A DNA stretch of 64,000 nt from Extensimonas perlucida (GCF_007655255.1 NZ_VMYE01000001.1:1-64000), one strand, 5' to 3'; positions 47,056 through 55,817 are shown, counted from the stretch's first letter. The notes: generated by a model from the letters alone, not told the origin. Numbers and translations: made by a program.

Positions 47056-49860
47056 ATGGCCACAGCGCATCCTGTTCAGATCAGCATCGGTGCCACGCTG
47101 GCGGCCTCGCTCGGCTCGGCGGTTCGCGGTGCCCAGGCGCAGTTGAACCAGCTGGGCTCCACGATGGCCGAGCTGGGCAACAAACAGTCCGGTATCCGTC
47201 AGCTGGAAACCCTGCGCACCCAAGCTCGGGATGCAGCGCTCGCCATGCGCGCGGCGCAGCAGAAGGTTTCCGGGCTGGAAGCGAACATTGCCGGCCAGGA
47301 TGGCGGCGCCACGGCCAAGCAGACCCGTGAACTGGAACGTGCTCGTGCCGCTGCCACCCGTGCTGAAGAGGCCTACCGTCGCCAGCGCTCGGCCGTCGAT
47401 GAACTGAGCACCTCTTTGACCCGGGCTGGGGTGAACACCCGCGCCATGGGCAGTGAGTCTGCGCGCCTCGGCAGTCAGCTCGAAACCCTGCGTACCCGCA
47501 CCGAAGCCCTGACCCGCGCCCAACAGGCACAGGCCCGTAATCTCGAGAACCGCAGCGCCTACCGTGCCCAGATGATGGATGCGGTGGCCCTGGGCGGTGC
47601 GCTCTACGGTTTGGTGCAACCGGCTGTCCAGTTTGAGTCGGTGATGGCCGACGTCAAGAAGGTGGTCAATTTCGACACGCCGGATCAATTCGGGCAGATG
47701 TCCAAAGATGTGCTCTTGATGTCGACCCGCATTCCGATGGCTGCTGACGGCATCGGCGCCATCGTCGCGGCGGCCGGCCAGGCCGGCATCGCCCGCGAGG
47801 AGTTGCTGCGCTTTGCCGAGGACGCCGCCAAAATGGGCGTGGCCTTTGACCTGTCGGGCCAGCAGGCCGGCGCGGCCATGACGGGCCTGCGCTCGATCTT
47901 CGGATTGACCCAGGACGAGGTGGTCAAACTCGGCGACGCGATCAACCACCTGTCCAACAATATGGACGCCAAGGCATCCGATCTCCTGAACATCGCCAAC
48001 CGGGCGGGCTCGACGGCGAAGCTCTTCGGCCTGTCCGGCGCGCAGTTGAACGCCCTGGGGGCGACCTTCCTGGCGCTTAAGACACCACCCGAAGTCGCCG
48101 CGACCGGCATCAATGCGCTCTTGATGAAGTTGGCGACCGCCGACAAGCAGAACGAGAAGTTCCAGCAAGGCTTGCAGGACATCGGGCTGTCTGCTGAGGT
48201 CATGAAGAAGATGATCCAGCGCGATGCCCAAGGGGCGCTGACGACCTTCCTGCGGCAGGTGAAGAACGCCCCCGATCTGATGGGCACCCTGTCTGATCTG
48301 TTCGGCATGGAGTACGCCGACGACATCGCCAAGCTGGTGGGGTCGATGGAGACCTACGAGAAGGCGGTGGGCCTGGTGGCCGATCAGACCGCCTATGCGG
48401 GCTCGATGCAGAAGGAGTACGAAGCACGCTCGGCCACCACCGCGAACAACCTGCAGCTCCTGAAGAACCAGATGAGCCGGCTGGGCATCACGGTAGGCAA
48501 TGCACTGCTGCCGACCTTGAACAGCCTGGTGGGCGCGCTGATGGGGCCCATCGACAGTCTGGCCAACCTGGCCGAACGCTTTCCTATCGTCACGCAAGTG
48601 GTGGTGGGCACCGTCGGTGCCGTGCTGGGCTTGAAGGTGGCCACCATCGCACTGGGTTACGCCTGGACTTTCGTGAAGGGGCCGATCCTGGCCGCCAACA
48701 CCGCATTCCAATCAGCCCGTGCGGGATTGGCGCTGTTGCAAGTGCAGGCGGCGGCCACTGGAACCAGTGCCAGCATTTTGTCGCTGGCCTGGGGTCGGAT
48801 TCAGACCGGAGCCCTCGGGCTGATCGCGCCCATCAAGTCGGCGGCGCTGGCCTTCTGGGCAATGCTACCTGCGATTGGTGCGACCACAGTAGCGCTCTTG
48901 GCCAACCCGATCACCTGGATCGTGGCCGGGATTGGTGCTGCGGTTGCAGGCCTGGCGCTGGTGATCCGCAAATACTGGGACCCCATTGCTGCGTATGTCG
49001 GCGGCGTGTTCGAAGGCATCCAATCGGCCTTGCAGCCAGCGATCAGTAATCTTTCCACGGCACTGGCACCGCTCGCGCCGATTGGCCAGGCGGTCGCCTT
49101 CGTGTTTGGCTTCTTGGCTGACGGCGTGAGCCAGGTTGTAGGTTGGATTGGGAAGCTGCTCGCGCCGGTGACGCTCACCCAGGACGAGTTCGCTGCGCTC
49201 TCAGCCTCGGGCCAATCGCTCGGGACGGTGATCGGCAGCGGGTTGAGCACAGCATTTACGGTGCTGACCTCACCGATTCAAGCCGTGGGAGCCCTTGCTG
49301 GCTGGGTGATCGACACCTTCAACGCCTTATTGTCGTTCTCACCCATGGCATCGTTCAGCGCCGCCTGGCAACCCGTGGCGGGTTATTTCACGCAGCTATG
49401 GTCCGACATCATGGGCACGGTCGCGACCGCCATCGACTGGATCGCCGGCAAGATCGGCTGGGTGATGAATGCCGGCAAGCAGGTCGGCGACTGGTTCGGT
49501 TCGCTCTTCGGTAGCGATAAGCCGGCGTCGCCCACTGCCACGGCTCCGGCTACTGCGCGTCCGGCAGCGGTCGGTGGCACTGCTGCGCTGGTCGCGCCAC
49601 GCCCCTCCGTCGGCACCGCACCCGTCGGCATCGCGCCGATGTCAGCGGGCAGTCCGTCAGTGGCGGGTGCCAGACCGGTGACGATGCCGGCTCAACCACT
49701 GGCTGTGCGTGGCAACACCAGTGTCTCGCTGTCCGCTCCGATCACGGTCAATGCTCCGCCCGGGATGGATGCGCGCGAGATCGCCGCACTCATCGAGTCG
49801 CGCCTGCGTGCGCTGGTGCGCGAGACCACCCGCAGTCCGGCTGCGGCGATGTACGACTGA
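47056..49860 (+). CDS. Tape measure protein T
   Basis: 934 residues from ATG 47056 (GAGG 7 nt upstream). The first ~170 are coiled coil (GAQAQLNQLGSTMAELGNKQ and later AARERAEEAYRRQRS-type segments). Then comes the TP901-like core (ARAAQAGIAREELLRFAEDA, then VTGLRSIFGLTQDEVVKLGD-like parts). Hydrophobic segments at ~510-540 and ~600-640 (GATTVALLANPITWIVAGIG) may reach the host membrane during injection. Length sets the tail length, about 140 nm by the P2 relation (inference). Confidence 0.9.
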   Translation: MATAHPVQISIGATLAASLGSAVRGAQAQLNQLGSTMAELGNKQSGIRQLETLRTQARDAALAMRAAQQKVSGLEANIAGQDGGATAKQTRELERARAAATRAEEAYRRQRSAVDELSTSLTRAGVNTRAMGSESARLGSQLETLRTRTEALTRAQQAQARNLENRSAYRAQMMDAVALGGALYGLVQPAVQFESVMADVKKVVNFDTPDQFGQMSKDVLLMSTRIPMAADGIGAIVAAAGQAGIAREELLRFAEDAAKMGVAFDLSGQQAGAAMTGLRSIFGLTQDEVVKLGDAINHLSNNMDAKASDLLNIANRAGSTAKLFGLSGAQLNALGATFLALKTPPEVAATGINALLMKLATADKQNEKFQQGLQDIGLSAEVMKKMIQRDAQGALTTFLRQVKNAPDLMGTLSDLFGMEYADDIAKLVGSMETYEKAVGLVADQTAYAGSMQKEYEARSATTANNLQLLKNQMSRLGITVGNALLPTLNSLVGALMGPIDSLANLAERFPIVTQVVVGTVGAVLGLKVATIALGYAWTFVKGPILAANTAFQSARAGLALLQVQAAATGTSASILSLAWGRIQTGALGLIAPIKSAALAFWAMLPAIGATTVALLANPITWIVAGIGAAVAGLALVIRKYWDPIAAYVGGVFEGIQSALQPAISNLSTALAPLAPIGQAVAFVFGFLADGVSQVVGWIGKLLAPVTLTQDEFAALSASGQSLGTVIGSGLSTAFTVLTSPIQAVGALAGWVIDTFNALLSFSPMASFSAAWQPVAGYFTQLWSDIMGTVATAIDWIAGKIGWVMNAGKQVGDWFGSLFGSDKPASPTATAPATARPAAVGGTAALVAPRPSVGTAPVGIAPMSAGSPSVAGARPVTMPAQPLAVRGNTSVSLSAPITVNAPPGMDAREIAALIESRLRALVRETTRSPAAAMYD

Positions 49861-49882
49861 TTTTTCTGTTGGGAGGTGTGCC

Positions 49883-50281
49883 ATGGCCGAACGAGTGATG
49901 TTGGGCCTGGGCGAGTTTCGTTTTGAGGTCAGTACGCTCGCCTACCAGAAGTTCTCGCTGAACCAGTCCTGGCGCTGGCTGGAGCAGGCGCGTATCCACC
50001 GCGATCCGGCTCTGCAGTTTGTCGGCCGGAACGTCGGCGAGATCGAACTCGACGGCGTGATCTACCCGAGCTTCAAGGGTGGCCTCGGCCAAGTCGATGC
50101 GATGCGTGCGCTGGCGGACGCCGGCAAGCCGCTGCAACTGGTCGATGGCCTGGGCCGCATCTGGGGTGCCTGGGTGATCACTGAGATTGGCGATACCCGC
50201 ACGGTGTTTGCCGATGACGGTCAAGCGCGCCGGATCGAGTTCCGCATCAAGCTCAAGGCCTATGGGGAGGATCAGCCATGA
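49883..50281 (+). CDS. Tail protein U
   Basis: 132 residues from ATG 49883 (GGGAGG 7 nt upstream). P2 gpU family: MLGLGEFRFEVSTLAYQKFS, LGQVDAMRALADAGKPLQLV and GRIWGAWVITEIGDTRTVFA. It participates in tail completion. Stop overlaps gene X by 4 bp. Confidence 0.88.
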   Translation: MAERVMLGLGEFRFEVSTLAYQKFSLNQSWRWLEQARIHRDPALQFVGRNVGEIELDGVIYPSFKGGLGQVDAMRALADAGKPLQLVDGLGRIWGAWVITEIGDTRTVFADDGQARRIEFRIKLKAYGEDQP

Positions 50282-50496
50282 CCCGGCCGATCTTCAAACG
50301 GGTGATCACCCGTGATGGCGATGTGCTCGACGATCTGGTCTGGCGGCATTACGGGCGCAGCGATGTATTGACCGCCGTGCTCGAAGCCAATCCGCAGTTG
50401 GCCCAGTTGTCCCCGGTCCTTGTGGCTGGCCTGGTGGTCGAGTTGCCCGATCTGCCGCTGCCGACTGAAGCGCCGGTGATCCGGCTGTGGTCGTGA
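50278..50496 (+). CDS. Tail protein X (LysM-like)
   Basis: 72 residues. The sequence ITRDGDVLDDLVWRHYGRSD, then VLEANPQLAQLSPVLVAGLV is the P2 gpX/LysM domain, which can bind peptidoglycan. It lies in the U-X-D order of P2. GGGAGG precedes the ATG. Confidence 0.9.
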   Translation: MTRPIFKRVITRDGDVLDDLVWRHYGRSDVLTAVLEANPQLAQLSPVLVAGLVVELPDLPLPTEAPVIRLWS

Positions 50497-50506
50497 GGAG
50501 GGGAAG

Positions 50507-51580
50507 ATGCAACCGATCTTCCGCATCTACGCTGACCTTGTAGAGATTACCGGCGCGATCCGCGACCGGCTGCTCGAACTGGTCGTGACCGACGAAGCCG
50601 GCATCCAGTCCGATGAGCTGAAGCTGACCCTCGATGATCGTCGCCGTGAGGACGGCGCGATTGCTGAGCTGCCGCGCATCGGTACGGTGCTCACCGTGTC
50701 GCTGGGCTATGCCGAAACCCGGCTGGTGTCCTTGGGGCGCTTCATCGTCGATGAGGTCGAGATCCGCTCGCCACCGGCTACGCTGACGGTCTCGGCCAAG
50801 GCGGCCGATATGGTGGGGCCGTTTCGCAGTCCCAAGACCCGCTCCTGGGATGCGACGACGCTTGGCCAACTGGCCGAGACCATCGCTGCCGAGCACCGCT
50901 ATCAGGCCAAGATCGATCCGGAGCTGGGCGCCATTGCGATCCCGCATCTGGATCAGACCGCCGAATCGGACATGGCGCTGCTGACGCGTCTCGCGGCCAA
51001 GCACGATGCTGTGGCCAAGCCCGTCGCTGGCTTCCTGGTACTGGCTAAGCAGGGGTCGATCAAGACCATTACCGGACAGGTGATGCCGACGATCACCCTC
51101 AGATCCAGTGATCTCGCCGAATGGCGCTACCGACACTCGGCCCGCAAACCCGGGGGCAGCGGCACCACCAGCAACCACGATACGCAAAAGCCACCGACGA
51201 CAGCAACCGGTGGCACCAAAGCCTACTGGTGGGATTTCGAGAAAGGCGAGCGCCGGGAAGTGACCACCGGCTCACCACCGTTTGAGGAAATCCGCTATGT
51301 CCACGCCACTGAGGCGGAAGCCAAGGCGGCGGCTGCCACCCGCAAGAACACCGGTGAACGGAGGCAAGGTGAGTTGAGTTTCAGCCTGCCGGGTGATCCA
51401 CGACTCGCTGCCGAGGGACGGCTGTCGCTTTCTCTGCGCCCCGGCATCCCGACCGACTGGCGCATCAAGCGCGTCGAGCACCGCCTGGGCAGCCAGGGCT
51501 ACACGGCGCAGGTCGAGTGCGAGCGCTTCACCGCTTCGGCCGTGCCAGTGACCGATAACCCCGCTGAACACAACGCATAA
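50507..51580 (+). CDS. Tail hub protein D (late control D)
   Basis: 357 residues; GAGGGGAAG precedes the ATG. P2 gpD family: YADLVEITGAIRDRLLELVV, TLDDRRREDGAIAELPRIGT, then TVSAKAADMVGPFRSPKTRS and AAKHDAVAKPVAGFLVLAKQ. It is the hub of the baseplate under the spike. The middle contains a linker (GGSGTTSNHDTQKP). Ends the tail module. Confidence 0.9.
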   Translation: MQPIFRIYADLVEITGAIRDRLLELVVTDEAGIQSDELKLTLDDRRREDGAIAELPRIGTVLTVSLGYAETRLVSLGRFIVDEVEIRSPPATLTVSAKAADMVGPFRSPKTRSWDATTLGQLAETIAAEHRYQAKIDPELGAIAIPHLDQTAESDMALLTRLAAKHDAVAKPVAGFLVLAKQGSIKTITGQVMPTITLRSSDLAEWRYRHSARKPGGSGTTSNHDTQKPPTTATGGTKAYWWDFEKGERREVTTGSPPFEEIRYVHATEAEAKAAAATRKNTGERRQGELSFSLPGDPRLAAEGRLSLSLRPGIPTDWRIKRVEHRLGSQGYTAQVECERFTASAVPVTDNPAEHNA

Positions 51581-51590
51581 GGAGGACACC

Positions 51591-51920
51591 GTGCCCGAAA
51601 AAGATCCTTCGACCTACGGCCTGATCACCTACCTGTGGGTGACGGGCCTGGCCGCCTGGGGTGGCCTGGTCAATTTCTACCGCAAGGTCAAATCCGGTGA
51701 GACCCGTGCCTTCAACGTGGTCGAGCTCATCGGTGAGATCGCCACCTCGGCGTTTGCCGGTCTCATCACCTTCTGGCTGTGCGAGGCCGCGCAGTTCAAT
51801 CCCCTGGTGACCGCAGCCTTGGTCGGTATTTCCGGCCACATGGGCAGCCAGGCTATCTACCAACTGGAGCGCTGGGCGCAGACGCGTCTGGGCAATTCCG
51901 CCAACAAGGAGCGGCCATGA
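51591..51920 (+). CDS. Holin-like protein (LydA/superfamily III type)
   Basis: 109 residues from a GTG start (AAGGAGGACACC, strong). Three possible membrane segments: LITYLWVTGLAAWGGLVNF, LIGEIATSAFAGLITFWLC and NPLVTAALVGISGHMGSQAI. Basic loop RKVKSGETR and basic tail. This is the LydA-like holin layout. It opens the lysis cassette, with the endolysin starting 4 bp before its end. Confidence 0.8.
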   Translation: MPEKDPSTYGLITYLWVTGLAAWGGLVNFYRKVKSGETRAFNVVELIGEIATSAFAGLITFWLCEAAQFNPLVTAALVGISGHMGSQAIYQLERWAQTRLGNSANKERP

Positions 51921-52435
51921 ACGCCATCGACACCATCCTCGACGAGATCATCCGCCGTGAGGGCGGCTACGTGAATCATCCGGCTGACCGGGGCGGGCCA
52001 ACGAACTTCGGCATCACTGCGCAGACGCTTGGGGCATGGCGCAAGCTCGGTCGACCGGCCACGGCTGCTGAAGTCCAGGCGCTGACGGAAACTCAAGCCC
52101 GTGCCATCTACCGCCAGCAGTACATCACCGGCCCCAGATTCGAGACCATCAATCATCCGGCGCTGCTGCATCTGCTGGTCGATGCCGGTGTGCATTCCGG
52201 ACCCAAGCGAGCCGTGCAATGGCTGCAGGCAGCGCTGGGCGTTACCGCAGATGGTGTGATCGGTCCCAAGACCCAGGCAGCCATCGCAAAAGCCGACCAA
52301 GGTGCGCTCTACGGCAAGGTGCTGGGTCAGCGCCTGCGTCATCTTGGACGGCTGATTACCAACGATCCCAGGCAGTCGGCCTTCGCCGCTGGCTGGATGA
52401 ACCGGATGGCTGAATTTGTGGAGGGCCTCGTATGA
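51917..52435 (+). CDS. Endolysin, GH108 muramidase
   Basis: 172 residues. The GH108 (DUF847) signature is at the start: DEIIRREGGYVNHPADRGGP, with catalytic Glu in REGGY (~15), then TNFGITAQTLG. The C-terminal half (VQWLQAALGVTADGVIGPKT) is a peptidoglycan-binding domain. It cuts the glycan backbone to release phage. No signal peptide is seen, so it depends on a holin. GGAG precedes the ATG. Confidence 0.9.
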   Translation: MNAIDTILDEIIRREGGYVNHPADRGGPTNFGITAQTLGAWRKLGRPATAAEVQALTETQARAIYRQQYITGPRFETINHPALLHLLVDAGVHSGPKRAVQWLQAALGVTADGVIGPKTQAAIAKADQGALYGKVLGQRLRHLGRLITNDPRQSAFAAGWMNRMAEFVEGLV

Positions 52436-52860
52436 TTCCGATACTGCCCACCTTGGCGCCGGGACTGCTCGAAGCCGGCAGTCGGCTGATCGACCGCTTG
52501 GTGCCCGATCCTGCCGAGCGCGAAAAGGCCAAGCTCGCACTGCTGCAGGCGGAAGGGCAACTGGCGCTGCAGGAGATGCAGACCAGCCTGTCGGCGATCC
52601 TGGCCGAAGCCAACTCGGCCGATCCCTGGACCAGCCGGGCACGTCCGACCTTCCTGTACGTGATCTACGGGGTGATCCTGCTGTGCGTGATGGGCGCCAT
52701 CATCGGCATCTGGTGGCCGATGCACGTATTCCAGGCAGCGGAGAACCTGAACAAGCTGCTGGGCGCGGTACCCGAGAGTCTGTGGTGGCTCTTCGGTGCC
52801 GGCTACCTGGGCTACACCGGGGCGCGCAGCTTCGACAAGTGGCGTGGGCCGGCACGCTGA
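52432..52860 (+). CDS. Second holin, 3TM type
   Basis: 142 residues; ATGA coupling with the endolysin. The N-terminal part is amphipathic (AGSRLIDRLVPDPAEREKAK), followed by SFLYVIYGVILLCVMGAIIG-like membrane segment (~82-102) and a third (WWLFGAGYLGYTGARSF). This is the GTA_holin_3TM pattern, more often found in gene transfer agents. Two holins flank one endolysin here. No spanin (Rz/Rz1) gene was found. Confidence 0.8.
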   Translation: MIPILPTLAPGLLEAGSRLIDRLVPDPAEREKAKLALLQAEGQLALQEMQTSLSAILAEANSADPWTSRARPTFLYVIYGVILLCVMGAIIGIWWPMHVFQAAENLNKLLGAVPESLWWLFGAGYLGYTGARSFDKWRGPAR

Positions 52861-52894
52861 CCGGTGTTGCCGAGCACGACAATCTGAAACGACG

Positions 52895-52943
52895 ATCCCC
52901 CGATCTCACTGCCTTCACAGGTGGTGGGGTCGGGGGATTTTTC
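52895..52943 (+). terminator. Strong terminator of the late operon
   Basis: Stem ATCCCCCGA / TCGGGGGAT (52895-52903 and 52930-52938) with TTTTT after it. It ends the structural and lysis operon 35 bp after the last stop. Confidence 0.9.
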
Positions 52944-52952
52944 GTTTTTACA

Positions 52953-53039
52953 ATGAGCAATCATTGCATCAAAAAACACAGGGATTGACTAGAAATAAAA
53001 GTCAAGATCGAGTACAGTGTATGAGCAATGTTTGCATCA
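52953..53039 (+). promoter_or_regulatory. Paired operator-like repeats before the AbiE genes
   Basis: ATGAGCAATCATTGCATCA (52953-52971) and ATGAGCAATGTTTGCATCA (53021-53039) lie 68 bp apart and share 17 of 19 bases. Each contains a GCAAT/ATTGC inverted repeat. A TTGACT at 52985 lies between them. The pair suits autorepression by the AbiEi-type antitoxin, which binds similar repeats in other systems. The second copy lies 15 bp before the gene start. Confidence 0.6.
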
Positions 53040-53053
53040 CATCGGAGGTCGCC

Positions 53054-53479
53054 ATGAGCCGACTCAGCGTCAAAGACAGGATGGTTCGTTCCATCGCCCT
53101 GCGCAAGGGCGAGGTTGTCCTACGCGCGGATTTCGAGACCATGGGTAGCCCCAGCCAGATCAGCCGGGCGATCAAGGAGCTGATCGAGGCGGGCAAGATC
53201 GTTCGCCTCGGTTATGGCGTCTACGCCAAAGCACGTCCGAGCACCTTGTCCGGCAAACCGGTGCCGCGTGTGTCCCTGGAAGAGCTGGCGCAAGAAGCGC
53301 TAGAGAAGCTGGGAGTGCCTGTGCAACTGGGCCGCGCCCAAGCCGACTACGTCGAGGGCAAGACCACACAGATTCCGGTGCGCACGACGTTCAACACCGG
53401 CCAGCGTCGTATTTCCCGCAAGATCACCGTCGGCATCAGCACCGTGCGCTATGAAAACCATTACAGCGCGCGAGCATGA
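53054..53479 (+). CDS. AbiEi-type antitoxin (DUF6088-like)
   Basis: 141 residues from ATG 53054 (GGAGG upstream). An upstream in-frame ATG at 53021 is within the operator repeat and was rejected. The N-terminal winged helix (SVKDRMVRSIALRKGEVVLR, then PSQISRAIKELIEAGKIVRL) and YGVYAKARPSTL match AbiEi-like transcription-repressor antitoxins. The C-terminal ~60 residues bind the toxin or DNA. Overlaps the toxin gene by 29 bp. Together with it, it can act as an abortive infection module. Confidence 0.8.
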   Translation: MSRLSVKDRMVRSIALRKGEVVLRADFETMGSPSQISRAIKELIEAGKIVRLGYGVYAKARPSTLSGKPVPRVSLEELAQEALEKLGVPVQLGRAQADYVEGKTTQIPVRTTFNTGQRRISRKITVGISTVRYENHYSARA

Positions 53480-54407
53480 CCTGATCCTGGATGTGCGCAA
53501 CGAAGGGCTCACTTCGTTGCCCCCCGGTATCTTCGAGAAAGACCTTCTGATCACCGAAGTGCTGCGCACCGTCGTGGCGGTGGACAGCGATGGCATCCAG
53601 TTGGTGTTTTGCGGCGGAACCTGCCTCTCCAAAGCGCACGGACTGATCGAGCGGATGTCCGAAGACATCGATTTCAAGCTGGTGCTGCCGCAGGGTTTGT
53701 CGCGCAGTGCGCGCAGTCGCTTGCTCAGCCATTTCAAGAAACGCTTGGCCGCCGTGCTGGTGGACGCTGGCTTTGCGGTGCCGGCCAACGAGATCATCGC
53801 CCGCGACGAGAACAGCTACGTCTCACTGAATCTGCATTACGAGAGCCGCTTTGCGCCGGTGGCCAGCCTGCGGCCAGAGATCAAAGTGGAGCTCAATGCC
53901 CGCCCGCCTGTGCTGCCCACGGCACCGCTGCCCATCGCGTCCATGCTGGATGCCCTGATCCAGGCGCCCAGGACGGATTTGCATGTGGAGTGCATTGGCG
54001 TCGAGGAAACCCTCGCTGAAAAGGTGCTGTCTTTCCTGCGCCGAACGGCAGAAGCCCGCGCCGGTCGCAATCGTGCCGACTACGACGACCGCTTGGTTCG
54101 TCACCTCTACGATGTGAGAGCCATCGCCCGAGGGCGTGAAAGGCTGGCGCTGCCGCACGAACACTTTGCAGCACTGGTGGCTGGCGATGCGACCCAGTTC
54201 CGCAACCAGTACCCAGAATTTGAAGAAGACCCCGTAGGGCAGATGCGCGTGGTCCTGGATGCCTTGCACCACGAGGCGGACGCCTTCGAGCGCGACTACC
54301 TTCGCTTCGTTGATGAGCTGGTGTTCGGAGAGCCGGTAACATTTGCCGAGGCCCGGGCAGTGTTCATCGAGTTGGCTGAGTCCCTGATCGGGCAGCTGAA
54401 GGCATAA
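53451..54407 (+). CDS. AbiEii-type nucleotidyltransferase toxin
   Basis: 318 residues. The nucleotidyltransferase motif is FCGGTCLSKAHG (~52-63) with SEDIDFKL (~70-77), followed by YESRFAPVASLRPEIKVELN and ETLAEKVLSFLRRTAEARAG. AbiEii toxins are GTP-using nucleotidyltransferases in a type IV system, active when phage infection disturbs the antitoxin. It is cargo of the prophage and would protect the lysogen against other phages. The start lies inside the antitoxin gene. Confidence 0.88.
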   Translation: MKTITAREHDLILDVRNEGLTSLPPGIFEKDLLITEVLRTVVAVDSDGIQLVFCGGTCLSKAHGLIERMSEDIDFKLVLPQGLSRSARSRLLSHFKKRLAAVLVDAGFAVPANEIIARDENSYVSLNLHYESRFAPVASLRPEIKVELNARPPVLPTAPLPIASMLDALIQAPRTDLHVECIGVEETLAEKVLSFLRRTAEARAGRNRADYDDRLVRHLYDVRAIARGRERLALPHEHFAALVAGDATQFRNQYPEFEEDPVGQMRVVLDALHHEADAFERDYLRFVDELVFGEPVTFAEARAVFIELAESLIGQLKA

Positions 54408-54437
54408 AGCAAAAGCGCGACAGCAATGTGTCGCGCT
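54405..54437 (-). terminator. Terminator for the integrase gene (minus strand)
   Basis: Arms GCGCGACA and TGTCGCGC (54415-54422 and 54429-54436). On the minus strand a TTTTGCTTT tail follows the hairpin, as expected of a terminator for the integrase. The region also lies right after the AbiEii stop. Confidence 0.75.
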
Positions 54438-54453
54438 CCATTCCTCTCCAGCG

Positions 54454-54485
54454 TTGTCCGAAAAGTGATGACATTCTTCGGACAA
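54454..54485. repeat. Inverted repeat TTGTCCGAA / TTCGGACAA
   Basis: Nine-base arms at 54454-54462 and 54477-54485 around a 14-nt core. No T run in the right place for a terminator. The location 5 bp from the integrase stop means it could be part of an att site or an integrase or excisionase arm site (inference). Confidence 0.6.
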
Positions 54486-54489
54486 AAAA

Positions 54490-55692
54490 TCAGGCGGTGG
54501 CCACCGCCGCCGATTGATTCACCACCGGCCGCCGTCCCACGACATTCCCCACCACATTGACCGCCTCCAGCATCGCCTGCGGCGACAGGTGCGCGTAGCG
54601 CATCGTTACCTTCGGATCGTGGTGGCCGAGGAGCTTTTGCACCTCGTAGAGCGACCGCCCGGCATTGACCAGGAAACTCGCGTAGCTGTGGCGCAGGTCG
54701 TGCAGCCGCACTTCCTCCAGCCCGACCTTTTTGCGGATCGAGTCCCAGGCGTAGAAGATCGACACCGGTGGCTTCTTCGTCTTCGGGTTGAAGAACACCC
54801 AGGGGATGTCGTCCTGCCGGGGCAGCGACTGCAGCAATTCCACCGCCGCATCGGAGAGCGGAATGTGGCGTGGCTTCTTCGACTTCGACCGCGCCGCCGG
54901 CACCGTCAGCATCCGGCGGTTGAAATCGATCTCGTCCCACCGGGCGTCCAGGATCTCGCGCTTGCGAGCACCTGTGTAGAGCAGCAACCGGATCACCTGG
55001 CCGACCTGCACATTGCGGTTGGTGTCCAGCTCATCAAACAGCCGCTGCACCTCCTCGGTCGTCAGGTAACGCTCCCGCGCACCGTGATCCTCAAAGGGCT
55101 CCACGCCATCACAGGGATTGCCCTTGGGCGGCAGGATGTCCCAGCGGATCGCGCAGTTGTAGATGAACTTCATCAGCACGATCATCCGGTTGCAGGTGCC
55201 GGCTGCGTAGCCCTTCTCGAACACCGCGTGGTGGAAGGCCACCACATCCGAGCGGGTGATCCGGTTCATCCGGAAATCGGCAAACACCGGCAGCAGGTGA
55301 TTGCGCAGCATCGTCTCGTCCGTCTCCCAGCTGCGCTTCCTCGTCTTGGCGTAGGGCAGGTAGCGCTCGGCCACGAAATCCCCGAAGGTCGGTACATCTT
55401 TGAAACGATGGCTCTCCACCTTGGGGTCGCCACCCTCGGTGACCATCTGCTTCATCTTGTGCGCCTTGGCCCGGGCGTCCGACACCGAAATCTCATCGGC
55501 CCGGCCAATCCGGTTCAGTCGCACCTTGCCGGCGGCATCGCGGTAGCGGAAGTAGAAGGTCGCTCCGCCACTGGCGCGATGCTCCAGCAAGAAGCCCTTG
55601 ATCTCCGTATCGAAGTAACTCACGGCCCCGGAGGCAGGCTCGCGACCTGGCAGGGTCGCCAGGAATTCGGTCGTCAACGCTTGTGCTGGCAT
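54490..55692 (-). CDS. Tyrosine recombinase (phage integrase)
   Basis: 400 residues from ATG 55692 (AGAGGAGC upstream). The catalytic residues are visible: Arg233 (TGARKRE), His321-x-x-Arg324 (HDLRHSY), His347 (LGHHDP) and nucleophile Tyr356 (MRYAHL). An N-terminal DUF4102-like arm-binding domain (~1-90) and core-binding domain precede. It integrates the phage by site-specific recombination. It lies at the far right end facing left; the excisionase-like gene lies at the left end, so in the circular phage form they are close. The att sites are not located. Confidence 0.93.
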   Translation of the reverse strand: MPAQALTTEFLATLPGREPASGAVSYFDTEIKGFLLEHRASGGATFYFRYRDAAGKVRLNRIGRADEISVSDARAKAHKMKQMVTEGGDPKVESHRFKDVPTFGDFVAERYLPYAKTRKRSWETDETMLRNHLLPVFADFRMNRITRSDVVAFHHAVFEKGYAAGTCNRMIVLMKFIYNCAIRWDILPPKGNPCDGVEPFEDHGARERYLTTEEVQRLFDELDTNRNVQVGQVIRLLLYTGARKREILDARWDEIDFNRRMLTVPAARSKSKKPRHIPLSDAAVELLQSLPRQDDIPWVFFNPKTKKPPVSIFYAWDSIRKKVGLEEVRLHDLRHSYASFLVNAGRSLYEVQKLLGHHDPKVTMRYAHLSPQAMLEAVNVVGNVVGRRPVVNQSAAVATA

Positions 55693-55817
55693 CGTCGTGC
55701 TCCTCTATCAATTGAGGGTCATATTACGATACAATGCGCCGGAAAGGGCACAAAAAGCGTCCGATAGACCAGAATATTTACCTACCAAGACCGGGCAAGA
55801 AAGAAGAGGAGTCGACC
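55693..55817. promoter_or_regulatory. Divergent integrase / HTH promoter region
   Basis: A 125-bp AT-richer region with TACAAT at 55730-55735, a good -10 for the rightward HTH gene; the matching -35 is weak. It is a likely spot for the right att site since the next genes are host-like. Confidence 0.4.

Noticed and set aside
51857-52642. Minus-strand frame opposite the endolysin as a spanin gene
   Set aside because: It has no lipobox or signal peptide and no ribosome site; it is an antisense frame.
53021-53053. ATG at 53021 as start of the AbiEi gene
   Set aside because: It is part of the second operator-like repeat, and the ribosome site GGAGG stands just before ATG 53054.
54454-54485. The TTGTCCGAA inverted repeat as a terminator
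   Set aside because: The run of A/T is on the wrong side for either strand. It is kept as an inverted repeat that may be related to integration.
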